A stretch of DNA of 64,000 nucleotides, taken from NCBI GenBank assembly GCA_020726505.1, contig JAHLEZ010000007.1:2480001-2544000 (forward strand). The letters are read 5' to 3'. This DNA comes from Leptodontidium sp. MPI-SDFR-AT-0119. Lineage: Eukaryota; Ascomycota; Leotiomycetes; Helotiales; Leptodontidiaceae. Positions 12,971 through 24,569 of the stretch are shown one piece after another; position 1 is the stretch's first letter; every line of letters starts with the position of its first letter. The notes beneath the pieces are model-generated. The model was given only the letters and a program-made list of their open reading frames with translations. It had not been told where the DNA came from and did no database searches. The position numbers and the translations under genes were made by a program.

Positions 12971-13151
12971 ATTATTATAAAGACTCGATCCCCACCGAGG
13001 GCGCCGGTAGCCAGCGTATCCAGCGCACCCCTACACAGAGAGTCAGAAGCGAGTGAACCAGCACGGCAGGCTTCGTCACAAATATCGTAGAGCCAGAGTT
13101 CGGGATCAGTGCCAATATCAGGACTTCTAACACTTTCCGCTAACAACCTAG

Positions 13152-13841
13152 TGCCAAAAACGAACCACCGCAACCAACCTACTCCATCCGAATGCGCCAG
13201 CAACCAGTTGCAGCACAAGCCTGGGGTTTTGGCGAAAGAGACCGACGAGTGATCGACCCCCCCACCAATCCTTCGAATGGACGTCGATGCCCCGAACGCG
13301 ACAGCGGAGGAAGCTCAAAGCTCTGATCCGCCAACCATACGCCGTGGTCCACTGCACGCTCTGGGACCCCGTCAACAACCGCGACGATACCGCTATGCCC
13401 GGCACAACAAACAAGCGGCAACAGCGCCGCCTGATGGGTACGCTGGTTGCGTCACCTCCCGTCGGCAATGACAAGAACGACGTCGAAGGCTGCTTTTTCT
13501 GCTTCCCGGACCTGAGCGTCAGGACACCCGGCACATATAGCCTGATGTCCAAGCTCGTTACACTTAATCCGTTGATAATGGGGCCCGGATATGCGGCGCC
13601 GGTGCGGAGTACGGCGATGTGTAGTGCGTTTAATGTTTATAATGCAAAGGGCTTTGGAGGTATGAGGGCGAGTACGGAGTTGACGAAAAGGCTGAAGCAT
13701 CAGGGGTGTTTGATTAGTGTTAAGAAAGGGAACGCGAAGAAGAATGAGTGGGAGGAGGATGAGGACGACGACGGTGAAGACGACGATGATGTCGAGGACG
13801 GAGGAAAAGGAAAAAAGCCGGCAAAGCGGCCGAAGCGGTGA
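13152..13841 (+). pseudogene. Velvet-family regulator (VelC-like), two frameshifts
   Basis: The region encodes almost a whole velvet domain but in three successive frames. Frame one has IRMRQQPVAAQAWGFGERDR and RRVIDPP, frame two DVDAPNATAEEAQ, and frame three (to the stop at 13841) IRQPYAVVHCTLWDP, GCFFCFPDLSVRTPGTY, FNVYNAKGFGGM and GCLISVKKGN. Removing one C from the C-run near 13256-13262 and one A from the AAA near 13316 would restore continuity. A branch-point-like CTAAC and the acceptor CTAG at 13148-13151 indicate an upstream exon, but none is recognisable before the AT-rich block. The tail is acidic, then basic (KKPAKRPKR), like a nuclear signal. Velvet proteins are NF-kB-like transcription factors linking development and secondary metabolism. 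Pseudogene or two sequencing errors. Confidence 0.72.
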
Positions 13842-15061
13842 TGGATAGGATGAGAGATTGTAGGGTCATTTCTCTTCACGGAGGGATGGCGATTATTGAG
13901 GGATTTGGCTGGAGCATTCTGATGTGCCATGCTGTGATTTTCTTGGGAGAGCCTTCTGAACGCCGGAATATACGGGTCACCTTTTTTTTGGGGGGGGGGG
14001 TGCGGGGGGGAGTGGGAAGCGAGTTCAGGTTTACGGAAAGGAAAGGGCTACGGGGCGGTGATGAGGTGCAGCGGATCATCATTTGGGTCTTTTTTTCTTC
14101 TTCCTCTTATTTTTTTTTGCATCGGTATATATCGACAGCTTGTGTGATACGATACCACAGGCATAGCAACAAGGCCGTCTGTATGTAAGAGAGAGAGAAA
14201 GAGAGAAAGCGAGAAACAGGAGAAGAGGAGAGAGGAGAGAGGAGACGAGGAGAGGAGAGGAGAACAGAGAAATGCCATATTAGTGCTTCCCCAAGCCCTA
14301 GCATTCTGGCCGTAGCCTGTAATATATGTAGGAGACAATGCCATACTAGTGGCCAATACTGCCTGTGCTGCTATCTTCCGCTTCCTTGGTGAGAAAATAT
14401 GAGGTTTTTGTTTACTGCGAGCGCTGCGCTTGCCGGTCAGCATGGATGGACGCAGTGCTGGAACTTTCGATGCGGATTTGTGGAGGGTAGTAGGTGATAT
14501 GTGGGGGTTTCTGCTGTGCTGCTGGATGAGAACGTGGGAGTTTTTTGCTACTGGGAAAAGGGGAGGAAGGGGGTTTAATGGTGTTGAACTTATTTTGTAT
14601 ACGTACTGGGCTTGTGCTCCGTTCGCTTAAATAGGGGTAGATGAATTATTCACATTCTCCACGTACGCGAATTATTGCTTTCCCATAGCCCTGACCTGTA
14701 TCAGTCCAAGTGTTCAGATTACAAAGAGGGACAGTCTTCCATTCCCTGTGTAAGATACGTTTCTCACTGTTGCGCATCACGAGTGCTGTCCGCCCAGTTT
14801 CAGTTGCCTCGTCTGCAGGACTGGCCTTCTTCAACACCTGATTGGCTGCGCCCTCAGCTATTGCCCTTTGTTCTATGCAAGCCCTCTCTGCCACCCGAAA
14901 ATCTGCGTTATCTGGGATTTCGACCACGCTTGATGATTTTTCTCGGGCTCTTTGACTCTTAACATCTCGGTCGGCTGCACCAAGTCTCGCAATCAACTTC
15001 TTGCGCTCGCCGAAGAGTCATTCACCGATTGCTCCATCACAACGCACGCTGTTGCGCAGAT
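13842..15061. other. Low-complexity intergenic region
   Basis: Holds G-runs (13990-14012), T-rich runs (14090-14120) and a purine tract of about 90 bases (14188-14277, GAGAGAGAAA / GGAGAGGAGA units). No gene seen. The end of it is the leader of the large mosaic gene. Confidence 0.4.
14188..14277. repeat. GA-rich purine tract
   Basis: About 90 bases are almost pure A and G on the plus strand with imperfect GAGAGG units; simple-sequence repeat, able to form unusual DNA structure. Confidence 0.7.
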
Positions 15062-18000
15062 ATGGCTGCCAATTGGTCCAGCCTGCCCATCGATCTGAGA
15101 GATCTTGAACGAAACCAAATGGTTACACCTGCTTTTGATCAATCTGCGTCTTTTCAGACAAATCAGTCGGAATATCCAAATACTCCACATTCTAGCTTCT
15201 CATCTTGGCCGAATGCAGCGGACGTACAAGCCAGCCGGATGCCGTCAGCGCCTTCCGGACCTAATATAGACCTTGGCCCTTCCGCGATTGACATATCTCT
15301 TGATCCAATAGAGTTCGAGTTCAACGACGTGATGGGAGCACAAGGTACGTAATCACATGCCAATAGAATGGCATAATACTGACAGTGTTTAGTTGATACC
15401 CACCGCGGGTGGTCCAGTCAAGCAGTTTACGAGGAGACTACCCATTTCCAACAACAGAATGCTGGCCATTCTTTCCAATATCCGTTACCTCCATTCGTAT
15501 TTCCATATTACGAACATGATCCAAACCAGGGGCCTCAAGAATTCAACCTGGACTCTCAAGGCTTGATAATATTCCAACCGCCCGCAAAGTCACCACCGCG
15601 ACATCAAATGGGTTACTCAGTGCCTCTGCCGACCGGCCCCAAAATGCAACAGCAACCCGCTACAAGCTCCACCGGAATCTCGGTTAGATCTTCTGAAAAG
15701 AGACTGTCGAGAGCAACAATTGATCGAAAGTTGAAATCTCGGAGACGTCCAATGACTCAGAAACGAGTACCAAGTGCTCACGGTACTGCTCAAGGCAAGC
15801 AGACAAAGTCAGATGGGGCAAATTCCCAATCGACGACATCATCATCCAAATGCTCCACAAATGTGGATAAATTGAAGGCCCACACCCCCAAGTTCCAAGA
15901 AGCAATTGCTATGGTGCAAGAGTCGATCAAGCCATTCTCGCCCCCTTTCAGACGCAAAGCCGCAGCTTTGATTGATCAAGTTGCAGAACTGGTCAAGCAG
16001 CTAAACCAGGTCGCCATTGACGAGGAACTATACGGAAACGCATCGTCGGACGTTGAGGTCGATACTCAGCCCAGTGTCGCATCTTCATTAGACGTTTACA
16101 TATCCAACCCCGAACTAACGGACTCAGAGTCTAACACCGATAATACCTCAGTCTCCTCGACACCTCGACAATTGGTCGTCGAGAATGAAACTCCTGCTTT
16201 TGCGGAAGATGATCAACAAGGACCGATCCATCCTCCCTGTGCGCAGTGCGGAGTCAAGACTCTTTACTTCTGTACACGACAAGACAAGAAAACCAAGAAG
16301 CCTTGCAGATACGCCCATCACGTTCTAGCAGAATGGAAACGGCACATGAAGACGCAGAAACACTCTCAGCGCGAACGTTTCATGTGTCCCGAGTGCCCCA
16401 ACTCGCCTCCAGCAATCGACATCAACGGATACTCGGTTTGCCAATTCTGCGAGGAGTCATTCCCTAACCTGGGAGCAAACTTAAGAGCGCACTACACGCA
16501 ATGCCAATCTGCTCAGCGAGCCAACAAGAGCTATGGAAGACAGGATAAGCTCATCGATCATCTGCGTAGCCATCCCGGTGTGATCAATTTGAGCCTGACC
16601 GCAGCTGCTGGCAGGTATACTGTGAACAGCGAATGGCCGGACGAGTGTGGCTTCTGTGGGAAAACGTTCTCTTCTTTTGACGAAATGCTCGACGATATCG
16701 CCAATCATTTTCAAGCTGGTCTGAATATGTTTCAATGGAAGCTTCCATTCCAACCATCGAAAGACTCCCACCCAAGGTTCCAACCTCATTCAAAGGGTGA
16801 TGACAGTGATAGTGACGATGACATGGATGATAATGACAGTTATCCAAGCCGCCAAAGTAGCGGCAGCCAAACAAAAGAGGCCTCGAGTTTCAGTAGCTCA
16901 GGTCGAAGCAAAAGATCGAATGGAAATCAGAAAAGTGGCTCATCTTACCAATGTGGTCGCAGACGTTGCTATCTGGTTCCCCAAGCTACCCTGGACAACT
17001 CAGCAGAACCCATCGGATCACACGCATCAGGTCATGCGACGACAAGCGTGGCACTTGAGAGATATCTCAACGATGAAGAAGAGCCTGTAGAGCTGCGACT
17101 GAGCCAAATATCATCTGACATATCGAACTCGAGCCCCATATTCAGTGCTGTAGCCACCGAGGACGACCTTGTGTTAAACATCCCGGACCCAGAATATGTG
17201 ATGCACAGTCTAACCTTACAGGAAAATAAGGGCTGCTTCATGGAGACCATACCATCTACTGAGCGTCTTCAAGTACCATCCATTGGATTCTCAGGTTTTG
17301 GATTCGGGATAGGCGACTTTTTTGCACTGGGACAACTCGCACTCGACCTTTATAAATCTTGCAAAACAGCTTCCGAAGATCTCAAGAATCTCCCTTCTGA
17401 GATTCTCTCCTTACTAGAGATACTACAAGCACTTCGAGCGCTTCAATCCGACCATTCTCTTCGAGAATGGAACCAAGGAACCCTCGCAAATCTCTTGAAT
17501 ACATGTCGCGATGTTCTCCAAGACATCCAAGCCCAGGTTGAGAAGGGCAAGAGCTTCAAGTCAGATCGCAAGCGCATGCTTCTCTTTGATAGGCTCAAGT
17601 GGGGTAAATACGACATTGGTGTTTTGACAACTCGTTTGACGAAGAATCGAGCCATGTTTGAGATCTTCTTGATGGCTGCGAGTCCTTCTGGTGGTCTCCA
17701 GTCTGCGTTGACTTTAGCCAAACTCCAGCAAACTACTTGCCAGGGCGCTCGTATGAGCAAAGATGGCACTGGAGAGTATGGCGTTACGAACCACATCGGT
17801 GAAGTCTTCACCGGCAATGGCAACGAGACGTATCCTGGTCTCATCGTGACAGACGGCGCCGTTATTCCTACAGCACTAGGAGTCAACCTTTTCGCTACCA
17901 TCACCGTGCTTGCAGAGCGTTCTGTCAAGTACACTGCCAAATGTCGAATCTTCCAAAACATCAACATGGAACCCAACGACGTCCTAGACCTCTTCGGCTC

Positions 18001-21000
18001 GCCTCATCAGGTCAATAGCGACAAGCAGATTCTGCATCGCAGGGATACGTACCGGATCTCGGAAGCAAAAGATCTGACCAGAGCCACTCGAGCCGCAAAG
18101 TCCAATGGGTTTGGTTTCTCAGAAGTCATGTCCGGCTACATCCACGTCAGTTCCTGTCTTGAGGGGGACAAGATAGAGGATTATCAAACAGCTGTTAAAA
18201 CGGCTAGAGGGCTTTGTGAAGAGGCAAGGTTTTTCTTGAGCGTGAAGGCGTACCCACTGCAAGTGGACAAAGAGTTCTCCCCGTCTAGTAAGGATCCAAA
18301 TCTGGAGAAAAGTGCTCTGAACGACGAGGTAATCTCACAAGGAGTGCCTTTGCAGCCAACCCGCATTCTCAAGATGGACCCGAAATACCAATGGCTAGCA
18401 AGCAGGATATCCCATCAGCAAGGGATCAAATACAAGAACTTGCTTGACATACGCCTGAAGTATTCCGAAGCTCTTCGCTGGGGCTCGCTGGATTTGATAA
18501 AGGGGAAAGGCACAGGTCTCTTCATCTTGCTACATGGCGTCCCTGGTATTGGCAAGACAGTCACCGTGGAGGCCATTGGGCAGGCCAATGGCAAGCCACT
18601 GTTCAAGACTACAATCGGTGACTTGGGCATGATACCTGAAAGGCTTGAGATATCGCTACGTGAGAAATTTCATCTGGCAAGTATCTGGGACTATATCTTG
18701 CTGCTAGACGCGGCCAACACCTTTTGTGTGCAACGGTTCCAGGCTGACATGGTAACAATCAAAAATGCTCTGGTTTCTGGTGAGTTGTCTGACAAGAATA
18801 CTCTTGTTTAAACATTACTAACTCGTGAAAACAGTATTCCTTCCTGGCCTTGATTACTATTATAGCATCCTCTTCCTGACAACTAACCGAGCTAGCGTGC
18901 TTGATGAGGCCTTCAAGTCACGTATCCATTACAAGATATACTATCCAGACTTGACTCTAGAGCAGACCCTAGATATTTGGAAGCTCAACATTAATCGTGT
19001 ACGAAGAATCGAGGAGGGATCCGAAAGTTGCTCTGTCCGTAGTGCCATTGCACGTATCCAACGGCGAGAATCCGCTGCTCAGAGCCTATTGGCAATGCGC
19101 ACATTAAGCTGGATATTCGAAAATCGGAAAGAGCCAAGGGTCTTCAAGAGAAAAGCAGAAGATTGGGCCCGACATGAGAATGAACGACATCGACAGGCAG
19201 AATGGTGGACATGCCAGTTTGACCATTGCAAGCAATCTCGATATCGAGCTGATAATCTTTTGCAACACCTTGTTCGTCGGCACAAAATTCCAGGGGAAAA
19301 GAACACTGCAAAGGACACTAGATTCGACATGAAGTCGAGTGGTGCCGTCGCTTTGAGGTACAAGCAGGACTTGCCAAGCGAAGCGAAATGTGTCATCGAT
19401 ACCGGCAACCAGCAAGGGATCATGAGTTTACTCCAATCTCACACATCGAATTTCAAGGACTTGATGGATTCAGAGACAAGAGCAGGCTTCAACAATACAG
19501 GTCATACCCCTGTTGCAGAAGGCACTATCAACCTGCCTTGGCATCACAGGAAGAGCCCACAGGTCTTCCACAATACCCTTTTTCTGGTATCTCCGAGCAA
19601 ACCTTACGATGTTATCATCGGCACTCATTTTATCAATGACTTTGTACCAATGCGGCAGTCTGCACTTTCTCGGAACCGCTCTCAAGACCATAGTCCCACG
19701 AAGTTTCGACAGAAGATAGCGGAGCGTGAACAACCGGATTCGGATAAACCGGCATCCCTCGTCGACTTGATCTTCGTACACGGTCTCAGCGGAGGTTGCA
19801 AGAAGACATGGAGCAAGACAACTTCTCAAGCCAACTTTTGGCCACAAGAATGGCTGACCGAAGATCCTGGATTCAAGCACAGCCGCTTTCACACTTTCGG
19901 ATACAACTCGGAGTTCGCGGTTGGTAAAGGAAGCACTTTGAACATCCAAGAGCTCGCCAAGTCCTTGCTTGGAGAAATCAACAGGCCACTACATCTAGCG
20001 CAAGCAGACACTCCTTTGGTCCTGATTGGTCATAGACTAGGTGGCTTAATCGTTACGAATGCTTACGTCCGAGAAATGAAGATACTAATGAATGAGACTC
20101 CACTACGACAACTTTTGATGGAGGTTTGGGCCGGACTTTCAGAACCCGGAATCGTCTACCGGAACCGATACTGGTGTTGCGCCCGCTGCCTTGTTCATAA
20201 CTCAGTGGAAGATGTTGGTTGGAAGTGTGCTTCATGCAATAAACTTTGCAACCATGAGCTCGTTAGATCTTGGCGAGGGAGTCTGACTTCATCAGGTGGC
20301 ACCCAGACAATCGAATCTCCTCCACCAGATTCAGGTGCAGAAATTGGAAGCGAGTACAGTACTTGTTCTACCTCCACTGCTCCCGTCTCTCATGCCAGAG
20401 AGCCAGTTTACGATCAACGACTTGACAAGTTTGGGCGTGCGATTGAGTCTCATCGTCAAACTCAGCGTCCCATCTCAACAAACGGCGAAGTATACAAAGT
20501 CAGGAACCACGACTGCAAAAAGTGGTTCAAACCTGGTCGAGTTTTCTTCACGTTATGGACAGATCCTTTTGGTGGCGCGACCAAGAAACACGATGCCCAA
20601 TCGTTGGATCACGCATTCGACGTGGAAAGCGGGCAGAACGCCCGTTATAAAATTCGGCGCTTTGTTGTAATTCGATCAGAACATCGAGTTACCACATGTC
20701 TACCTGTGATTACATACGATGGCAGCGGAGTTACGAAAAGAGGCGTCAATGTCAGTGACCATAGTTTTGTCTACAGCTGTGATCGACGTGCACATGATCT
20801 TTCCGGGGTTAGTCTACAACAATCGAGAAGCACTCCGTCAAATCGTTCAAGTAGAAAACTTGAAACACCCAAATATATACAGGGCCGGGAAGAAGAACAC
20901 GACGGTCCAAGCAAATCCATGAAGGCAAGGACGAGGATTTTGGAAAATCAGGGTTGGCTAGTGCCTTTCATCGACTATCTTCCAACACACCTTCCACTTC

Positions 21001-21329
21001 TGTATATCCTGCACATTCCAGAAGCTCGTCCTAAACACGGACTTATCTTGTCATCAATCCAAGACACAGGTAAACAACACATTGGTCTCGACGATCAAGG
21101 TACGAGACCGTCCCTCATCTTCGACCCCAACCACTGCTAACACATTCTCGTAGAACTGACCAACTCCAACAATCCTGAAGACCAAAACGAACCACATGGG
21201 TATCACGAATTTCCTTATATTGGATCGCTGGACCACCTTTCTCTAGCGTGTTTGGACTGCCCTTTGGAGTTTGTTTCGTTTCCAGGTAGATTTTCTGAAT
21301 ATCTCCAACCTCTTTTGTCACATCATTGA
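15062..21329 (+). CDS. Mosaic protein: zinc fingers, GMC oxidase C-terminus, AAA+ ATPase, retropepsin-like, alpha/beta hydrolase, DUF6590-like
   Basis: Four exons (15062-15344, 15393-18779, 18835-21099, 21154-21329) join in frame to 2036 aa. Order: a disordered Ser/Gln/Pro-rich N-terminus; C2H2-like fingers (about 374-540); a helical fungal NLR-type segment from about 723 (GDFFALGQLALDLYKSC); a block at about 888-1045 matching the C-terminus of GMC/cholesterol oxidases (GLIVTDGAVIPTALGVNLFA, ARFFLSVKAY); an AAA+ domain with Walker A GVPGIGKT (about 1142), Walker B-like ILLLDAANTF, sensor LTTNRA and FKSRI; a C2H2-like finger; a retropepsin-like block with VIDTG (about 1408) and YDVIIGTHFI (about 1480); an alpha/beta-hydrolase block FVHGLSGG (about 1537) and GHRLGG; a CxxC zinc ribbon (about 1670); and a DUF6590-like tail. 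The Walker B Glu is Ala and the hydrolase nucleophile Ser is Arg. Role unknown; the NLR-like parts suggest recognition or defence. Confidence 0.7.
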
Positions 21330-23260
21330 GAAAAAAAGAAAAGGGGGGGAAAACTTTGACAGTTGTACTACTTGATTTTACTAGCGTGCGTGTTAGGGAA
21401 CTTGGGTCTTAGGCGTTTTCTGCTACGCCATATTTTTGGAGTAAGGTTTTGTTCGTCGGTTATTTAGGTTTAAATTGTGGTTTAGCACACAAGTCCAAAT
21501 TTCATTCCTGATCAACACCCCGAATCATGGCATAATTACTGAGATGACTGCACTGTAGCACTATGTCCAGGGATTGGTCATATACGGACCACATCGGTCG
21601 TCAAACCTATTTAAGCTGTTAGCAATAATACCTTTGAGGATTGATCTGGATGATGAAATGGTACCTGGACTCGACGGCTACAACGTTAGGAGGGAATCTC
21701 CTGTAGGAGAGCTCATAATCTTTGCACCACTCCCGAACAATAAAGCGACGGTGTCTGCAGCCGAATTAACCTCCGTATTCGCATCTGCTGGCTGACTCAC
21801 CAATTCTCAAACTAAACTACCATTGCAAAGAAATCTAACTCGCCTCACAGGCGGCTAGAAAAGCAGCTGGCACTGCCTCTCTGGTGAACATCTGCTTACA
21901 CTTACAGTGGAAGACACTTGGGCTGGTAGGTTCGAATTCTGGTTCGGATTCAATCATAGTCTGGAGAGGACCGTACTGGCTGGTTAGTGCGAGTGAGTGT
22001 GGTCTGAAGACCACAGTCTCTGAGGGCGTGATGCAGAAATCAGGCGAACACGAGAAGTTGGGTGGGCAGACGGATAGGAACACAGAGGAATTATCAGTCT
22101 GTCAAGCTGGCGTTGGCGATAAATGCATTGATCTAGGTGGCTATGATTGGGTTCTGGTAGAGCTACCGGACAGAAGAAGTAAAGCTGAAGGTGCTTCTGC
22201 GATATTCAAATAGCAAACAAGACAACCACTGCCTCGTCCTGTCCCTTCGTTGCTGGCAAGATGCAATACTTGCATCACGATATAGGGGTCTTGTCTCCAA
22301 TACAGAATAGGCAATATGTCTTGCCGCAGAGAATTTTGCTTATTTTGCTTTGATAACGTAGAGCATTTCGTTATGAGTAAAAGTAAATACGCCCTAACCT
22401 ACACGCAAAAACGCCGTAGCGGTCTGCAGGAAAATACAAGTACAGCTTGCAACAAATGAGGCAATTCAAGAACAGATTGCCGCAGCAAACTAGCCCCACC
22501 AGCACCCTCTATGATCCCCTTCTGCTTCAGGCTCATTGCAATGCTCGCACCGGGGCACGTCAGCACCAAAGAATGCCGACGATAGAGGATCTGGTTCTGG
22601 TGCTCTCTGAGCCCTGTAAAGCAGAAGGTCAGCAATTTGAATGGCCTCAGGTGGAGGGAACCCTCTTACGAGACGTATGTTGATGCCATTGACGGGCCTA
22701 CTCCAATTGAGGATGTCTGCAACCACCTATGCTGATGGTCGTGTGCTCCATGTGTGGGCCCTTTGGGGTCCGTGTGGCGAAGTAGTGGATCGTTGACAAC
22801 GATTCGAGGTGCAGGCCGAGATGGAAGGGATGTGGGCGCAGGAAGTGGACGGGGGTGTGGATGGGGAGGGAGGTTCCATTCTTCTGGTTCAGCCTCTTTC
22901 CACTTGCCTATTGCGTATCTCAATTGGCCCTCCCTACAGCAGATGAGCATTTCTTCCAACTATAGGTCGGGATTAAATGAACACATACCCAACCCAATAC
23001 TGCTGCATATAACAAAGCCATTTGTGTACCTCAGGAATTTTCATCCCTTCGATGCAAAGCTGGTGCTTGATTTCACCCTTTTTGGATTGGAGATAAGCGT
23101 CATCAGAGAGAGGCTGCATGTGAGGCATGGGATTCATGGTGAAGGGGCGTACTTGGCATTAATTAAGCGAGCGAAGAGGAAAGAAAAAGAATTGCGTCCT
23201 TGGAAAGGAAATATGAATGATCATTGTGAGTTGGACAGCTTTATGTGTTGTGAAATGAAC
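21330..23260. other. No supported gene
   Basis: Two kilobases of moderately GC sequence with only short frames. On the minus strand, 22490-22959 has two overlapping frames with coding-like composition (for example INIRLVRGFPPPEAIQIADL), which might be exons of a small unknown gene, but I see no domain or convincing splice sites. Confidence 0.3.
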
Positions 23261-23359
23261 CTTCAAATGTGACTGTGCTTCTCAACATTTGAAAACTCAG
23301 ACTTGAAATGTCACTGTGCTTCTCAACATTTGAAAAGTCAGACTTCAAATGTGACAGTG
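23261..23359. repeat. 41-bp tandem repeat, each unit a hairpin
   Basis: Two full units of 41 bp (23261-23301, 23302-23342) and a 17-base partial third. Each unit begins with a TTCAAATGT-type arm and later carries its complement ACATTTGAA, so each can fold into a 9-bp stem. The units differ at three positions. Confidence 0.8.
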
Positions 23360-23784
23360 TATTGTTTCAATACAGGAGGAACAATTGACTTTTCTCTCAC
23401 CTTCTGTAGTGAAAGAAGAGGGTCAACGAGGAGAAAAAAGTCCTTATCCGTTCCGCTGCGCCTTGCTACTAGGTGCGATCATAGCACAAGGATGCAATCA
23501 TTTGGTCATTGGCCGGCGAATGCTGCTCGAATCGGCAACATAAAACAGCTGACGTCGGCTCGGCACGGGACTTTTGATACATGAGACGAGTCGCTCATAT
23601 GAATCTTAGAAATGGCGTACAAACTGGGCGTGAGGGTGTCAGGGATCATCCCTGCAGCTACCTGAACTACAGTATGCGTGTTTTCCTATTGCTGTCAACT
23701 TGACGTGGTAAGTCAAGCCCAACCTTTGGATCGCCCAGACAAGATGAAACGTTGTACTTCGTACCCGGGGGAATAGACCGCGCC
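23360..23784. other. Intergenic spacer
   Basis: No gene or repeat recognised between the tandem repeat and the hAT relic. Confidence 0.3.
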
Positions 23785-23806
23785 CAGCGTAACCAAAAAA
23801 AATCAT

Positions 23807-23862
23807 ATTAATCAATTAATAATCAATTAATCATGATTTGATTTGATTTGATTTGATTAATA
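23807..23862 (+). repeat. Subterminal 56-bp direct repeat, left copy
   Basis: Identical, as read by eye, to 24445-24500. Composed of TTAATCAA-type units followed by TGATTTGATT repeats. Confidence 0.75.
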
Positions 23863-24444
23863 GATTTTTACCTTGATTATGATTTGATTTGATTAATAAT
23901 TATGATTAATCATGATTAATCATTGATTATATATAACCCTAAGTTAGTATTTTAAAGCGGAAGTAAATTACCTTACTTTTAATAACTGTAAAATTATTAT
24001 TTAATAACTTATATAAAGAAACGATGTATATATTTATATAATAACTTAAAACTAATAAAACTAGTTATATTACTTAATTAATTTCAAAATAATTCTCCAC
24101 TGCCTCATTATTATTAACTTGAATATCCGAGTTTTCTTTAAATAACCCCCAACTTTTAAGACTAATTATATACTCAAAAGTATCTTTATTAAGTCTATTT
24201 CGATCCTTATTTATAATTCTAGCTCCTTGACTAAAAAATCGTTCCGAAGAAGCCGAGGCTGCCGGAATTTGTAAATAGGATCTCGCTAACAAAGAATCTA
24301 TTAGAAGCTTATAGATTTTTCCATTTTGATTATAAATTATATTATTATTAATAAAACTTATGACTTATATTTAGAAATTTCTTAATATATATTACTTAAA
24401 TAAATATTCTATATATAGAAAGTCACGTTTATATCAGGTGACGT

Positions 24445-24500
24445 ATTAATCAATTAATAATCAATTAATCATGATTTGATTTGATTTGATTTGATTAATA
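24445..24500 (+). repeat. Subterminal 56-bp direct repeat, right copy
   Basis: Second copy of the 23807-23862 sequence, inside the right end of the hAT relic. Confidence 0.75.
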
Positions 24501-24569
24501 ATTAAAATTTGATGATTTGATTTGATTAATAGCCTCAAATCAAATCAAATCAAATCATTGGTCACGCTG

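Larger units (their letters stand above)
23785..24569 (-). mobile_element. hAT transposon relic, internally deleted
   Basis: About 785 bp with short inverted ends: CAGCGTAACCAA at the left and TTGGTCACGCTG at the right (one mismatch). The minus strand at 24292-24074 encodes the C-terminal dimerisation region of hAT transposases (IPAASASSERFFSQGARIIN, then KDRNRLNKDTFEYI). A 56-bp sequence occurs twice in direct orientation just inside the ends (23807-23862 and 24445-24500) and includes TTGAT repeats. The rest is AT-rich with many stops. No matching 8-bp target duplication is visible, so the ends may be shifted or the copy rearranged. It cannot encode an active transposase. Confidence 0.7.

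Noticed and set aside
15684..15905. Antisense frames within the mosaic gene
   Set aside because: Shadows of the long coding exon; no independent support.
22399..22959. Possible small minus-strand gene
   Set aside because: Coding-like composition but frames do not join by convincing splice sites and no domain is seen.
23820..24540. TTGAT / ATCAA repeats as a possible CRISPR-like or regulatory array
   Set aside because: Repeats are contiguous low-complexity tracts inside a hAT relic, in a eukaryotic genome; no spacers.
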